DNA of 64,000 nucleotides, taken from positions 372,001 through 436,000 of the forward strand of contig CAKRJY010000001.1 of NCBI GenBank assembly GCA_934352055.1. The letters are read 5' to 3'. Under the pieces are notes generated by a model, which was not told where the DNA came from, made no database searches, and was given only the letters and a program-made list of their open reading frames with translations. Position 1 is the stretch's first letter. Every line of letters begins with the position of its first letter. Shown piece by piece: positions 17,186 through 25,509 of the stretch. The position numbers were made by a program, and so were the translations under genes. The stretch comes from an uncultured Lachnospiraceae bacterium (lineage in GTDB: Bacteria; Bacillota; Clostridia; Lachnospirales; Lachnospiraceae).

Positions 17186-17425
17186 TTACTGTGATAACTC
17201 TCCTACCCTTTTGTAATCCTTTCTGGATATAAGTATTCTTACGCACTTATTGCTTTCATTATTTTCGCCAAAACGTCCTACCGCTCCACCACGATTTATA
17301 TCCAAAACATGATGTTCTTCCATTTTTCTTACCTCATATTTAATTTTCTTCTCATCCAATACCCGTAAGATGCTATCATATCTTTCATTTTTCAAGCCAA
17401 TATATATTTCTTTTTTCCCTATCAC
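17186..17425 (-). CDS. Small hypothetical protein (DUF2007-like?)
   Basis: A 79-residue soluble protein opening with KEIYIGLKNERYDSILRVLD, then a beta-alpha-beta pattern, ending ILISRKDYKRVGELSQ. This recalls small proteins predicted to have a DUF2007-type ferredoxin-like fold, but I am not sure. It starts at GTG (17425) with TAGGAG eight bases upstream. Its promoter region contains a palindrome (see 17510-17545). It lies 290 bases after the ABC operon and just before the broken rhamnulokinase fragment. Confidence 0.55.
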   Translation of the reverse strand: MIGKKEIYIGLKNERYDSILRVLDEKKIKYEVRKMEEHHVLDINRGGAVGRFGENNESNKCVRILISRKDYKRVGELSQ

Positions 17426-17503
17426 GATAAATCTCCTAATGAATTCTCTATTATGCTAATGATACTGGTACTTCCACAGATACACCTCTGGATGCATAGA
17501 TGC

Positions 17504-17545
17504 TATACACTACTACCATTTAGGTAGTGTCAAATTTACTACCCT
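17504..17545 (-). promoter_or_regulatory. Possible promoter with inverted repeats
   Basis: On the minus strand the sequence GGTAGT-AAATTTGAC-ACTACC is followed after TAAAT by GGTAGTAGTG. The motif ACTACC/GGTAGT thus occurs three times around a TTGACA (-35). A TGTATA 18 bp downstream could be the -10. The layout suggests an operator for a dimeric repressor of the small gene at 17186-17425. The rest of the 290-base gap shows no other feature I can support. Confidence 0.4.
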
Positions 17546-17715
17546 ATTTTTCTTTCTAAACCTTTATTTACTTAACTACATTCAATACCAGCATAAACAA
17601 ATCTGCTGGCAGCGCAATCCCCATGGCTTATTCTTCATAAATACCTTGTGTTCCTTATGTTAATAGCCATTATCTATTCCTAAAAATCATTCATACATAC
17701 TACAGGGATTATTTT

Positions 17716-18342
17716 CTATACAAAGCGTCCATTTTCCATATGATAAATTCGATCACACAGTAACTCTATATCCTGCGAATTATGACTTGCCATTAAAATT
17801 GTCTTTCCTTTTTCCTTTTCCTCTAAAATCAATCGTCGAATTTCTTCAATGCCTGCTCTATCCAATCCATTCATTGGTTCATCAAAAATCAAAACCGGCT
17901 TATCTTCCATCAATACTTGCGCGATTGCCAACCTTTGCTTCATCCCTAAAGAATATTGACTTACCGGCTTATGACTCCCAGCATCTAATCCGACCTTCTC
18001 CATAACTGCCTCAATCAAATGCTCATCTTTTCTATGACATAGTTCATATAATAGGGTCAGATTCTTCCTTCCGCTGTATTCCCCCACAAATGCCGGTTCT
18101 TCTATCGTAAACGCAATATCCTGTGGCATCACATCCCCAATGCCTATTTTCTCATCATCTAATGCAATATATCCCTTATTCACTTGGTAGAAGCCACATA
18201 TACATTTAAACAATACCGTTTTTCCACATCCGTTATGCCCTACAAAACCAAGAATTTCTCCTTCATGCGCCTCAAAACTAATGTCCGATAACACTTCATC
18301 TTCGCGGAATTTTTTTGAAACTTCATGCACCAATACCTTCAT
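17716..18342 (-). CDS. ABC transporter ATP-binding protein
   Basis: A 208-residue ATPase: Walker A GHNGCGKT (about 37-44), Q-loop region, signature YSLGMKQRLAIAQ (about 130), Walker B VLIFDEP, and switch His in ASHNSQ. It resembles subunits of ABC-2-type exporters of lantibiotic-immunity or bacitracin type. Translation starts at the ATG at 18342, which shares a base with the stop of the permease gene upstream (TGATG). It is last in an operon of at least five genes starting near 21500, and probably pairs with the two hydrophobic proteins just upstream. Confidence 0.88.
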   Translation of the reverse strand: MKVLVHEVSKKFREDEVLSDISFEAHEGEILGFVGHNGCGKTVLFKCICGFYQVNKGYIALDDEKIGIGDVMPQDIAFTIEEPAFVGEYSGRKNLTLLYELCHRKDEHLIEAVMEKVGLDAGSHKPVSQYSLGMKQRLAIAQVLMEDKPVLIFDEPMNGLDRAGIEEIRRLILEEKEKGKTILMASHNSQDIELLCDRIYHMENGRFV

Positions 18343-19175
18343 CAATATCTCCTCCGATTATTCTCCTGCGTTCTACTGCAACGCTCCATACCAAACAAAA
18401 TCAATAAAACTATAGCTAGCCCCAAACATAAATACATATATTCCAGCGTCGGTTGATTTGTCTGGTACACACTATATTGCACCTTTTGCTGCATCCAGGT
18501 TGTAGGGATAAAGAAAAAAATCCGACCAGATAACTTACCGGATAACGGAATGATTGCTAGCATTGCCGCAAGTAACGCACTAACCAATTTGTGATACATA
18601 TTCAGCCACAATACCAATTCTGCCATAAAAACCAGAATCAGAAAAAGCAACAACAGGTAGCAGACATTCGTCTTAATGACATCTTGATTATAAATGCGTT
18701 CCTTAGGAATCGTAAGAATCATTGTATACTTCATCCGCATCTGTTCGTTCGTCAGACGTTCCCAGCCACTCCCCCATTCCATCGTCCATGTCGTCACCGG
18801 TAGCAATAAGATAAACTGTAAAATAAAAAGTAGCATTTCATACAAGAAAGAAAAGACAATCAAATACATCTGCTGTATCCAGATCCAGCGTGTTGTTCCA
18901 ATACGAGCGATCACATACTTTTCTTTTGACCGGTCTAAGGGGAAATCCGCAATTGCAAACAAGAAGATTAATAGAAAAATAACACTTACATATTGTTTGT
19001 CCCAGATTAAAGGCATCCCCCATGGTGACAACTGCTCTCCCTCCTGTAGGCAATACCTCCGGAGTTCCGCCAGAAAACTATCCATGCTGAGTGCAGAAAC
19101 CACTACAATGGCAAGCATTTTCCACGAAACCAAATGCTTATGCCCTATATACCGAAAATATCCTCCATTAAACAT
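18342..19175 (-). CDS. ABC transporter membrane protein (second permease subunit)
   Basis: A 277-residue membrane protein with about six hydrophobic segments, the last near residue 250. A ~60-residue loop lies between the central segments. I use the ATG at 19175 (MFNGGYFRYIGHKHLV), with GGAGG seven bases upstream; the longer frame has no ribosome-binding site. It overlaps the preceding permease by 8 bases. No family beyond ABC-2-like membrane subunit is recognisable. Together with 19168-19929 it would form a heterodimeric channel. Confidence 0.75.
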   Translation of the reverse strand: MFNGGYFRYIGHKHLVSWKMLAIVVVSALSMDSFLAELRRYCLQEGEQLSPWGMPLIWDKQYVSVIFLLIFLFAIADFPLDRSKEKYVIARIGTTRWIWIQQMYLIVFSFLYEMLLFILQFILLLPVTTWTMEWGSGWERLTNEQMRMKYTMILTIPKERIYNQDVIKTNVCYLLLLFLILVFMAELVLWLNMYHKLVSALLAAMLAIIPLSGKLSGRIFFFIPTTWMQQKVQYSVYQTNQPTLEYMYLCLGLAIVLLILFGMERCSRTQENNRRRY

Positions 19176-19929
19176 AATGCACCCTCCAATACCACAGTAG
19201 ATATGATATTTTGTCACCTATCACTGTGACTAGAATGGTTAGTCCCAGCACAAAAAACAAGTGTAGCCAGGCATTTTGAAACAGAAGCATTCCACCGAGA
19301 AAAAGATTGTGCGGATCTAGCATTTCTCCCCTGGCTAAAATTCCCATGAAATAATAAATTCCCACCGGCAAGGAAAAGATAATCGCCAGTTGAGGAATTC
19401 CTACGGATATGGTCAGCGCTATTTGTGAAATGATTACTGATAACAGTGCCAATTGCATTGCCGACAACAAAAAATAGATCATCATATGCTCCGGCAAAAA
19501 TCCACGGAAGAGTTCATTCAGCATCACTGCATCTTCTCGCACGTCATACCATCCATAAACATTTCCATAAGTCACAATAAAAAGCATATTTCCCAGAACC
19601 GAGATTAGCCAGGTACACGCTGCACAAACTACCGTCTGGGTTCGCACGTAGGTGCGCAGTGGAATCCGTGAAACTACATTTTTATAATTCTGCTCCTTGA
19701 TATCCCGATAATAAACCAATGCCGCACCGTATACACCCGGAATCAGTGTAAGAAACGATTGCGCCTTATCATGGATCATCCGAAATTCAAATACTGCACT
19801 AGCCCTGTAATCCGCCTGAAATTGTAATGTCAGATAACAGGTCAAAGTTGTCAAAATGCACCCTAACCAAAAAGGAACTGAAAAAATTATATTAAGAAAG
19901 TATTTCTCAAAAATCCTATATTTCTTCAT
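19168..19929 (-). CDS. ABC transporter membrane protein (first permease subunit)
   Basis: A 253-residue protein with about six transmembrane helices and an ABC-2-like plan: first helix near 15-35, a loop with an EFRMIHDKAQ segment, then VYYRDIKEQNYKNVVSR, a cytoplasmic coupling-type loop. The start overlaps the stop of the upstream anchored protein by four bases (ATGA), implying coupled translation. The substrate is unknown; the neighbouring AgrB remnant and LytTR system suggest peptide-related roles, but that is inference. Confidence 0.78.
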   Translation of the reverse strand: MKKYRIFEKYFLNIIFSVPFWLGCILTTLTCYLTLQFQADYRASAVFEFRMIHDKAQSFLTLIPGVYGAALVYYRDIKEQNYKNVVSRIPLRTYVRTQTVVCAACTWLISVLGNMLFIVTYGNVYGWYDVREDAVMLNELFRGFLPEHMMIYFLLSAMQLALLSVIISQIALTISVGIPQLAIIFSLPVGIYYFMGILARGEMLDPHNLFLGGMLLFQNAWLHLFFVLGLTILVTVIGDKISYLLWYWRVHYV

Positions 19930-21077
19930 AACAAATCTCCACTCACAGCATCAATTGCATATACGATATCTCCGACATAAGGCCTGTCCATTCCCTCAAA
20001 AGTCTCCTTCTGCGTTCCCTGCAAGAGCCAAACCGGGCGCATTTGATATTCTTTCTGACTTACTTTCAACGGAATAGAGATCAGATATATTTCTGTAATC
20101 GTAATTTCGTTCGCTTCGTCCATACTTTGCATTTGCTTGGCGCACAGACTTGCCACAGTATCCAGGCTCAGCATATTTTCACAAGCATCACTGTAGTTTA
20201 TCTCATAAAAAGCCCGAAGAGATGCGGATGCAATCTTGCCTCTCGTGACCGTCATCTGCCACATACTATTGTCCTGTAGCCGCCAACCATATCGCAGATT
20301 CTTCTGATCGTAAATCGGTGTATCATTGCAGAGCAGGAATATATTACAGATATAACCATTATCGTCATCTGTCCATTGGCGTCCTATTTTTTCGTAACTT
20401 CCATCATCCTGTAATGCATAGGCTTCTTCTGCCAAAATATCCGCATCCAGTGTACGATGAAAAATCTGTATCGGGCAAACATTCCCCGCCTCATCAAGAA
20501 AATCAGAAACTCTCTTATCGCACTCCTCTATTGAAAATTTTTCCAGACTCTCCTCCCTCGGAAAACGATTGCCATTATACATCTCATCATCTATATCTCG
20601 AATCGTCGATATAATATCTATCTGTAACTGCGTTTCCATATCCACTCCATACATGGTATTTCCATAAAGAAACATTGCAGCACCATCCGTGCTTCCATAA
20701 TAAATACAATCGTTTTCGTCCGCTCCGTTCTCGACTTTTTCTTTCTCCGTAATATGGTATTGACCATCAAAGTATTGGTATAAGTATTCCTCATCTAATG
20801 TAATCATCTTTGCTGTGGCACTGTGATATCCCTTTTCCCTTACGGCATCCGGTACAACTACTTTTGCATTAATCTTTTTATTATCACTAATCTCTAACTG
20901 ATAGGACGAGGGAATCTCATTCATAGATTCCCCCGTCTCATCATGCCCAGTTACAAGTATCTCCTGTCCAGGATGGCAAACAGAATATGTAACCACGCCT
21001 AGCAAAAGTGCGCTGCAACCAGCGATTGCCATAAGTCGTATGCTGGATTTTCTTCTTCTCTTCTTTTGGGAACTCAT
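19926..21077 (-). CDS. Membrane-anchored extracytoplasmic protein of the ABC operon
   Basis: A 383-residue protein with a basic N-terminus (SSQKKRRRKSSIR), one membrane helix (about 14-33) and a large acidic extracytoplasmic domain. The end (MRPVWLLQGTQKETFEG...YVGDIVYAIDAVSGDLL) resembles the closing beta strands of PepSY-like or YycH-like domains. No lipobox is present. I do not recognise a family. Position upstream of two permeases and an ATPase suggests an accessory or ligand-binding role in the transporter. Confidence 0.7.
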   Translation of the reverse strand: MSSQKKRRRKSSIRLMAIAGCSALLLGVVTYSVCHPGQEILVTGHDETGESMNEIPSSYQLEISDNKKINAKVVVPDAVREKGYHSATAKMITLDEEYLYQYFDGQYHITEKEKVENGADENDCIYYGSTDGAAMFLYGNTMYGVDMETQLQIDIISTIRDIDDEMYNGNRFPREESLEKFSIEECDKRVSDFLDEAGNVCPIQIFHRTLDADILAEEAYALQDDGSYEKIGRQWTDDDNGYICNIFLLCNDTPIYDQKNLRYGWRLQDNSMWQMTVTRGKIASASLRAFYEINYSDACENMLSLDTVASLCAKQMQSMDEANEITITEIYLISIPLKVSQKEYQMRPVWLLQGTQKETFEGMDRPYVGDIVYAIDAVSGDLL

Positions 21078-21095
21078 TTATTTTCTCCCTGTAAT

Positions 21096-21500
21096 CTAAA
21101 AATCTAATATCTGTTTTTCCTTTATTTGTAGAACTCCGCTATCATCAACATTAGTTATAGTAATCCTTGACAGAATTGCCTGATTTTTCTCCATATAACC
21201 AACTAATAGGTATGTTTGTTCCTCTTGATTCTTGTCGTAATAAGAAATCCAAACGGCTGTTTCCGAATATTGATCTTGGTTATATTGAACTTTAATGTGC
21301 TGTCCTTTTCTTATTGTCGGTATTATTTGTTTATCATCTGCACTGCCACATGTAATATATAATCCTGAAATGTCCTGTTCTGTTTCATTATAGATTTGCA
21401 AGGCCAAGCCATCTCGCGTACATATGTATCCAATCACATATATTACTATTGCAAGTAAACCACATCCAAGAGCAATCCTTCTCTTCTTTGCCTTTAACAT
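21096..21500 (-). CDS. Small anchored hypothetical protein
   Basis: A 134-residue protein: basic start MLKAKKRRIALG, one helix (about 10-27), then a beta-rich extracytoplasmic domain. GGGGG lies about 8 bases before the ATG. Its first part overlaps the AgrB remnant in another frame, so it seems to have become the first intact gene of the ABC operon after that gene decayed. Family not recognised. Confidence 0.6.
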   Translation of the reverse strand: MLKAKKRRIALGCGLLAIVIYVIGYICTRDGLALQIYNETEQDISGLYITCGSADDKQIIPTIRKGQHIKVQYNQDQYSETAVWISYYDKNQEEQTYLLVGYMEKNQAILSRITITNVDDSGVLQIKEKQILDF

Positions 21501-21769
21501 ACCAATACACCCCCTTTCCCAAAATCATAGAAACAACAATTTCTACATAATTTATTAACAATAGCATTGCAATTTGTAGATGCTTGTCCATCAAAAGCAT
21601 AATTGTTACTGTAATTCCAAAGCAAAAACAAACGGAATAACTTTTATTTGCGATATACACCTCTTGCGACAAAGGTTTATTTACATTTTGTGCCGGTGCA
21701 AAAAACAAAACAATCAGCAATATCATGTTCCTCCTGTGTCAGTTCTATCACTTTTTCTTCCAAAGACAT
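21388..21769 (-). pseudogene. AgrB-like peptide-processing membrane protease, internally deleted
   Basis: The ATG at 21769 has a good ribosome-binding site (GAGGAAAGG) and reads MSLEEKVIELTQEE before running out of frame. In another frame, starting near 21726, the protein continues with FFAPAQNVNKPL and two membrane segments ending ILGKGVYW. The APAxxxNKPL motif is a hallmark of the C-terminal half of AgrB, the protease-exporter that makes agr autoinducer peptides. The catalytic His and Cys region is missing, so the gene is dead. No AgrD peptide was found. It is divergent from an intact AgrA/AgrC-like pair. Confidence 0.6.
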
Positions 21770-21833
21770 GACCTTTCCTCCTGTTGATTTCAGATATAGC
21801 AAAACTTATCGCCTCTGACAACGTGTTGGCAGG

Positions 21834-21891
21834 ATTCTGTCAGATTCTGGCTGTATTCTGTTATTTTGCATTTCAAAATTCATCGTATAAT
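21834..21891 (+). promoter_or_regulatory. Promoter region of the second LytTR system with three ATTCTG repeats
   Basis: ATTCTG occurs at 21834, 21844 and 21855, spaced 10 and 11 bp, so all lie on one face of the helix and the outer two are 21 bp apart as in LytTR sites. A TATAAT (21886-21891), repeated seven bases later, follows without a good -35 box, as in activator-dependent promoters. Autoregulation by the adjacent LytTR regulator is a reasonable inference. Confidence 0.5.
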
Positions 21892-21932
21892 GTATAATGA
21901 AGCTACACCATATACCAAAGGAGTTTTGAGCT

Positions 21933-22667
21933 ATGATACATATTGGGATTTGTGATGATGATTTAATCTTCTCTGATTATCTTCAAACGAAAATCGAACA
22001 ATTTTTTGCCAATACGAATGAATCTATCAGCATATCTTTGTTTTCCTCCGGAAAGCAACTACTTGCAATGGATTTTTCCTCTTTAGATTTAATTTTCCTT
22101 GATATTCAAATGCCAGAGCAATCCGGTTTAGAACTTGCCTCTCTGCTGCGAGCCAAGATTGATGCCAAACGTCAGGCAATCATCTTTATCAGCAGTCTTG
22201 ATCATTATGTATTTCAATCACTCCGTTATACCCCATTGCGTTATATCCGCAAGGAAATGCTCACGGAAGAACTAAGTGAAGCCCTCATGGCATTTCTGGA
22301 TTTTCACCGGAAAACGATCAAACCATTCCAGTTGGAACTCACCGAGAAGGGAACTCCTGTCCTCGTTGATTTGGATCACATCCGCTATGTTGACGTCAAA
22401 GGGCATTACCTAATCTTTCATTGCTTTGAGCGGGAAATTCATACTCGGGACAAACTCTCCTCTTATGAGCCACTTTTGAGCCAACATGGCTTTTGTCGCA
22501 TTCACCAAGGGTGTATGATCAATCTTGAGCATGTCAAAATTCCTTATAATAATTCCGTCATTTTAACGGATAATACGCAACTTTTTCTTTCTCGTAGTTG
22601 TATCCAGACATTTCATAACACTTATATGGAATGGGAAAGGAGTCACTCTCATGTCCTTACTATTTAA
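21933..22667 (+). CDS. LytTR response regulator (AgrA-like)
   Basis: A 244-residue regulator. Receiver domain (1-120): acidic CDDD, phospho-Asp in LIFLDIQMPEQSG. LytTR domain (about 135-240): YVDVKGHYLIFHCFEREIHTR and FCRIHQGCMINLEHV. AGGAG lies nine bases before the ATG. The last 17 bases overlap the kinase gene that follows. The gene lies beside the AgrB remnant, so this is probably the surviving half of an agr-type peptide-sensing system. Likely targets are its own promoter and the divergent ABC operon. Confidence 0.9.
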   Translation: MIHIGICDDDLIFSDYLQTKIEQFFANTNESISISLFSSGKQLLAMDFSSLDLIFLDIQMPEQSGLELASLLRAKIDAKRQAIIFISSLDHYVFQSLRYTPLRYIRKEMLTEELSEALMAFLDFHRKTIKPFQLELTEKGTPVLVDLDHIRYVDVKGHYLIFHCFEREIHTRDKLSSYEPLLSQHGFCRIHQGCMINLEHVKIPYNNSVILTDNTQLFLSRSCIQTFHNTYMEWERSHSHVLTI

Positions 22668-23964
22668 CTTCGTGGAACTCGCTGCACTTGCACTGACCTT
22701 TATTTTTTTCTGTTTCAGTGCAGATATTTTTTTCCAACATTCCACCCATTTTCGTTTATATTATCTCATTGCCATCGGCGGACTTGAAATATGTTTGGGA
22801 TGCATTCCACATACATATCTTTCCAATACGGCTTTTTCTATCATTGCCATGATCATATCCCTTGCCGTTCTCCTACTTTTTTATCAGGGAACCGTATGGC
22901 AAAAAATATTACTTCTGCTTCTTTTTAACCTGACCGATATCCTGCTGACCACTTTTGTGACCAACCTTTTCCTTTTACCCGGTGCTTATACACAGGAAAC
23001 TTTATATACCAGCGGAAGTTATATCCGCGTCCTTTATATCTTTGTCAACTACACCGTAGAATTTATGATCTTATACTATCTAAACAGATTGTTTTCGCAC
23101 AAGTCACACGAAAATCATCCCGGACTTGGTATCTCTGTTCTCTTTTTCCTATCTGATTTTATCGTGGCTTTTCTGGTGCATATCATCCTTGTATATTTTG
23201 CGCCATCCCATACAGCACTAAATTGGATCTGTCTGCTCATTTCCTTTAGCATTCTTCCAACGACAGTGATCGGTTTGCATCTTCTCAGTCTACAATCAAA
23301 GGAACAAGAAAATCACTTGGAAAATTCTCTATTAAAAATGCAGATTACAGAGCAGGAAAAACAATTCCATGAAATAGAAAAGAAATATGATCTTATCCGT
23401 ATTACAAAGCATGATATAAAACGCCTTCTTTTAAACTATCGCATACTGCTTGAAGAGGGAAAAACACAAGATGTTCTTATGAATATCAATGAATTACTGA
23501 ATTCCGTACCGGAAAGTACAGAAATTTCTTACACAGACAATAAAATGTTGGATGCAATCCTGCACACCAAACTACCTATTTGCCAGGAGAACCTTATTGC
23601 TTTGCATATGCAGGTTACATTGGATCCCCGCTACCAGAACATGGATTACATGATTGCCGTTTCCAACCTTCTGGATAATGCCATAGAAGCTGAACAGATG
23701 GAAGATCAAAAAAATCGTTGCATCAGATTTGAAGTAACTGAAAATGAACACATCATAAGCACCGTGATACAAAACTATATTACAGATTCCATATTAGACA
23801 AAAATCCACAACTTCAAACCACGAAAGGCGATTCCGCGGAACATGGACTTGGACTAAAAAGCGTCCGCATGATTGTTTCCAAGCATAATGGCATGATTGA
23901 TATTTATGAAAAAGATCACATGTTTTGTGTACACACGATCTTTCCACGCACAATATCCCATTGA
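22651..23964 (+). CDS. GHKL sensor histidine kinase (AgrC-like)
   Basis: A 437-residue membrane kinase with about six or seven transmembrane helices (to about residue 215), a coiled linker, phosphoacceptor His in IRITKHDIKRLLLNYR (near 255), and a GHKL ATPase with N box SNLLDNAIEA and G box HGLGLKSV. AAGGAG lies upstream of the ATG, inside the regulator gene. It pairs with the LytTR regulator. The AgrC-like layout suggests a peptide ligand, but the local AgrB gene is broken, so any signal would have to come from elsewhere. Confidence 0.88.
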   Translation: MSLLFNFVELAALALTFIFFCFSADIFFQHSTHFRLYYLIAIGGLEICLGCIPHTYLSNTAFSIIAMIISLAVLLLFYQGTVWQKILLLLLFNLTDILLTTFVTNLFLLPGAYTQETLYTSGSYIRVLYIFVNYTVEFMILYYLNRLFSHKSHENHPGLGISVLFFLSDFIVAFLVHIILVYFAPSHTALNWICLLISFSILPTTVIGLHLLSLQSKEQENHLENSLLKMQITEQEKQFHEIEKKYDLIRITKHDIKRLLLNYRILLEEGKTQDVLMNINELLNSVPESTEISYTDNKMLDAILHTKLPICQENLIALHMQVTLDPRYQNMDYMIAVSNLLDNAIEAEQMEDQKNRCIRFEVTENEHIISTVIQNYITDSILDKNPQLQTTKGDSAEHGLGLKSVRMIVSKHNGMIDIYEKDHMFCVHTIFPRTISH

Positions 23965-23989
23965 CACATCCGCCTTCTCCCTATATAAT
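23961..23989 (+). promoter_or_regulatory. Consensus promoter of the MATE transporter unit
   Basis: TTGACA (23961-23966), 17 bp, TATAAT (23984-23989). The -35 box overlaps the stop codon of the kinase gene. It produces a ~140-base leader before the transporter ATG. Confidence 0.88.
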
Positions 23990-23995
23990 GAACTC

Positions 23996-24100
23996 CTAAA
24001 ACCTGCATAGCTTTCGCTTTGTGGGATGTGGATTTTTCAGGCATAGACTTTTTTCGCCACAGTAGAATGTACACTTCATTTTGCTGCTGGCGATTTTTTT
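23996..24100 (+). promoter_or_regulatory. Attenuator-like leader of the MATE gene (possible riboswitch)
   Basis: The leader ends in a terminator-like hairpin: CGCCACAG pairs with CTG-C-TGGCG (24055-24092, one bulged base), with an inner AATG/CATT stem, followed by ATTTTTTT. It lies between promoter and gene, so it would block expression unless disrupted. The 5' part contains two TGTGG copies (24020 and 24027) that could pair with CCACA in the terminator's left arm, an antiterminator. CCTG/CAGG (24002-24040) may close the upstream domain. I do not recognise a known riboswitch class. Confidence 0.5.
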
Positions 24101-24134
24101 GTGCTTTAATTTAATTTCGAAAGGATATACAAAC

Positions 24135-25478
24135 ATGAATCAGACATTTATGAAAGAAAAGAAAATACTGCCACTGGTACTTTCCATGGCACTTCCCATG
24201 GTCGTTTCCATGGCAGTCAATTCTCTCTACAACATCATTGACAGCTATTTCATCGCAAAACTGAGTGAGGATGCCATGACAGCCCTCTCTCTTGTGTTTC
24301 CCGCGCAAAATATCATCACCTCAGTCGCCGTCGGCTTTGGTGTCGGTATCAATGCTGCCATCGCCTTTTTTCTCGGTGCAAAGGAGCAAAAGACAGCAGA
24401 TCTCGCCGCAAGTCAGGGCGTATTTTTCAACTTCATCCACGGTATTCTTTTAACCATTTTAGGGCTTCTTGGTATGAAGAGCTTTTTGTCCATGTACACA
24501 AGCAATGCCAATGTACTCTCTCTCGCTTTAACGTATGCCAATCTGGTCTTTTTGTTTGCGCCTGTCGTCACCGTTGGTATTACCTATGAGAAAATTTTCC
24601 AGGCAATCGGCTGGATGAAAGAAACGATGGTCTGCATATTGGTAGGCTTTGTAACAAATATTATTTTGGATCCACTTCTCATTTTTGGTATTGGTCCTTT
24701 TCCAAAATGGGGCATATGGGGGGCTGCTTTCGCAACCGGATCCGGTCAGGTGCTGACACTGGTTGCTTATTTCATTTTTTACTATCGCAAACCCCGCGTT
24801 GTACATATTACCATTGCCGACTGCAAACCAGATGCTTCGATTCTGAAAAGACTCTATGGTGTGGGCATCCCAGCAACACTCAACATGGCGCTGCCGTCCT
24901 TCTTAATCTCTGTGTTAAATGCTATTTTAGCCGGTTTTTCAGAAACGTATGTCATGGTACTTGGTGTATATTACAAATTACAGACATTTATCTATCTGTC
25001 TGCCACTGGTATTGTTCAGGGTATCCGTCCTCTCGTTGGATACAATTACGGCGCAGGCGAAGGCAAACGTGTGCGTAAAATCTATGCAACCGGTCTCGTG
25101 CTGACCGTCTTCCTCATGTTGTTAGGAACCACACTCTCATGGATTATGCCGGAGCGCTTATTTGGACTCTTTACCACAAACACCAACACGCTTTCGCTTG
25201 GTATAGAGGCTCTGCACATCATCAGTATTGGCTTTATCGTTTCTGCGATATCCGTGACCACTTCCGGTGCGCTCGAAGGTATTGGTATGGGACTCCCATC
25301 CTTAATTATTTCCTTGTTGCGCTACGCTATCGTTATCATGCCTGCTGCATTTGTGCTCAGCCGTATCCTTGGCGCCACAGGCGTATGGATGGCTTTTCCG
25401 ATTGCGGAGACCATCACCGGCATTGCTTCATATATTATCTGGTGTAAAAAGAGAAAATCATTTATAATGGTATCTTAG
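24135..25478 (+). CDS. MATE-family exporter
   Basis: A 447-residue, about 12-helix protein with the MATE entry motif LALPMVVSMAVNSLYNIID-like near residue 20 (split around ALPMVVSMAVNSLYN). The two halves repeat the pattern (second near 235, GIPATLNMALPS). I start at the ATG at 24135, with AAGGA ten bases upstream; the longer frame has no ribosome-binding site and adds a stretch unlike MATE N-termini. Expression appears gated by an attenuator leader. An esterase gene follows 31 bases later with its own strong ribosome-binding site. Substrate unknown. Confidence 0.87.
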   Translation: MNQTFMKEKKILPLVLSMALPMVVSMAVNSLYNIIDSYFIAKLSEDAMTALSLVFPAQNIITSVAVGFGVGINAAIAFFLGAKEQKTADLAASQGVFFNFIHGILLTILGLLGMKSFLSMYTSNANVLSLALTYANLVFLFAPVVTVGITYEKIFQAIGWMKETMVCILVGFVTNIILDPLLIFGIGPFPKWGIWGAAFATGSGQVLTLVAYFIFYYRKPRVVHITIADCKPDASILKRLYGVGIPATLNMALPSFLISVLNAILAGFSETYVMVLGVYYKLQTFIYLSATGIVQGIRPLVGYNYGAGEGKRVRKIYATGLVLTVFLMLLGTTLSWIMPERLFGLFTTNTNTLSLGIEALHIISIGFIVSAISVTTSGALEGIGMGLPSLIISLLRYAIVIMPAAFVLSRILGATGVWMAFPIAETITGIASYIIWCKKRKSFIMVS

Positions 25479-25509
25479 TATATGATTGATAGATACAAGG
25501 AGGATTTTC

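Noticed and set aside
17560..17660. Short peptides near the end of the ABC operon (for example MKNKPWGLRCQQICLCWY)
   Set aside because: Very short, weak ribosome-binding site and no recognisable family; could not be supported as AgrD or a bacteriocin.
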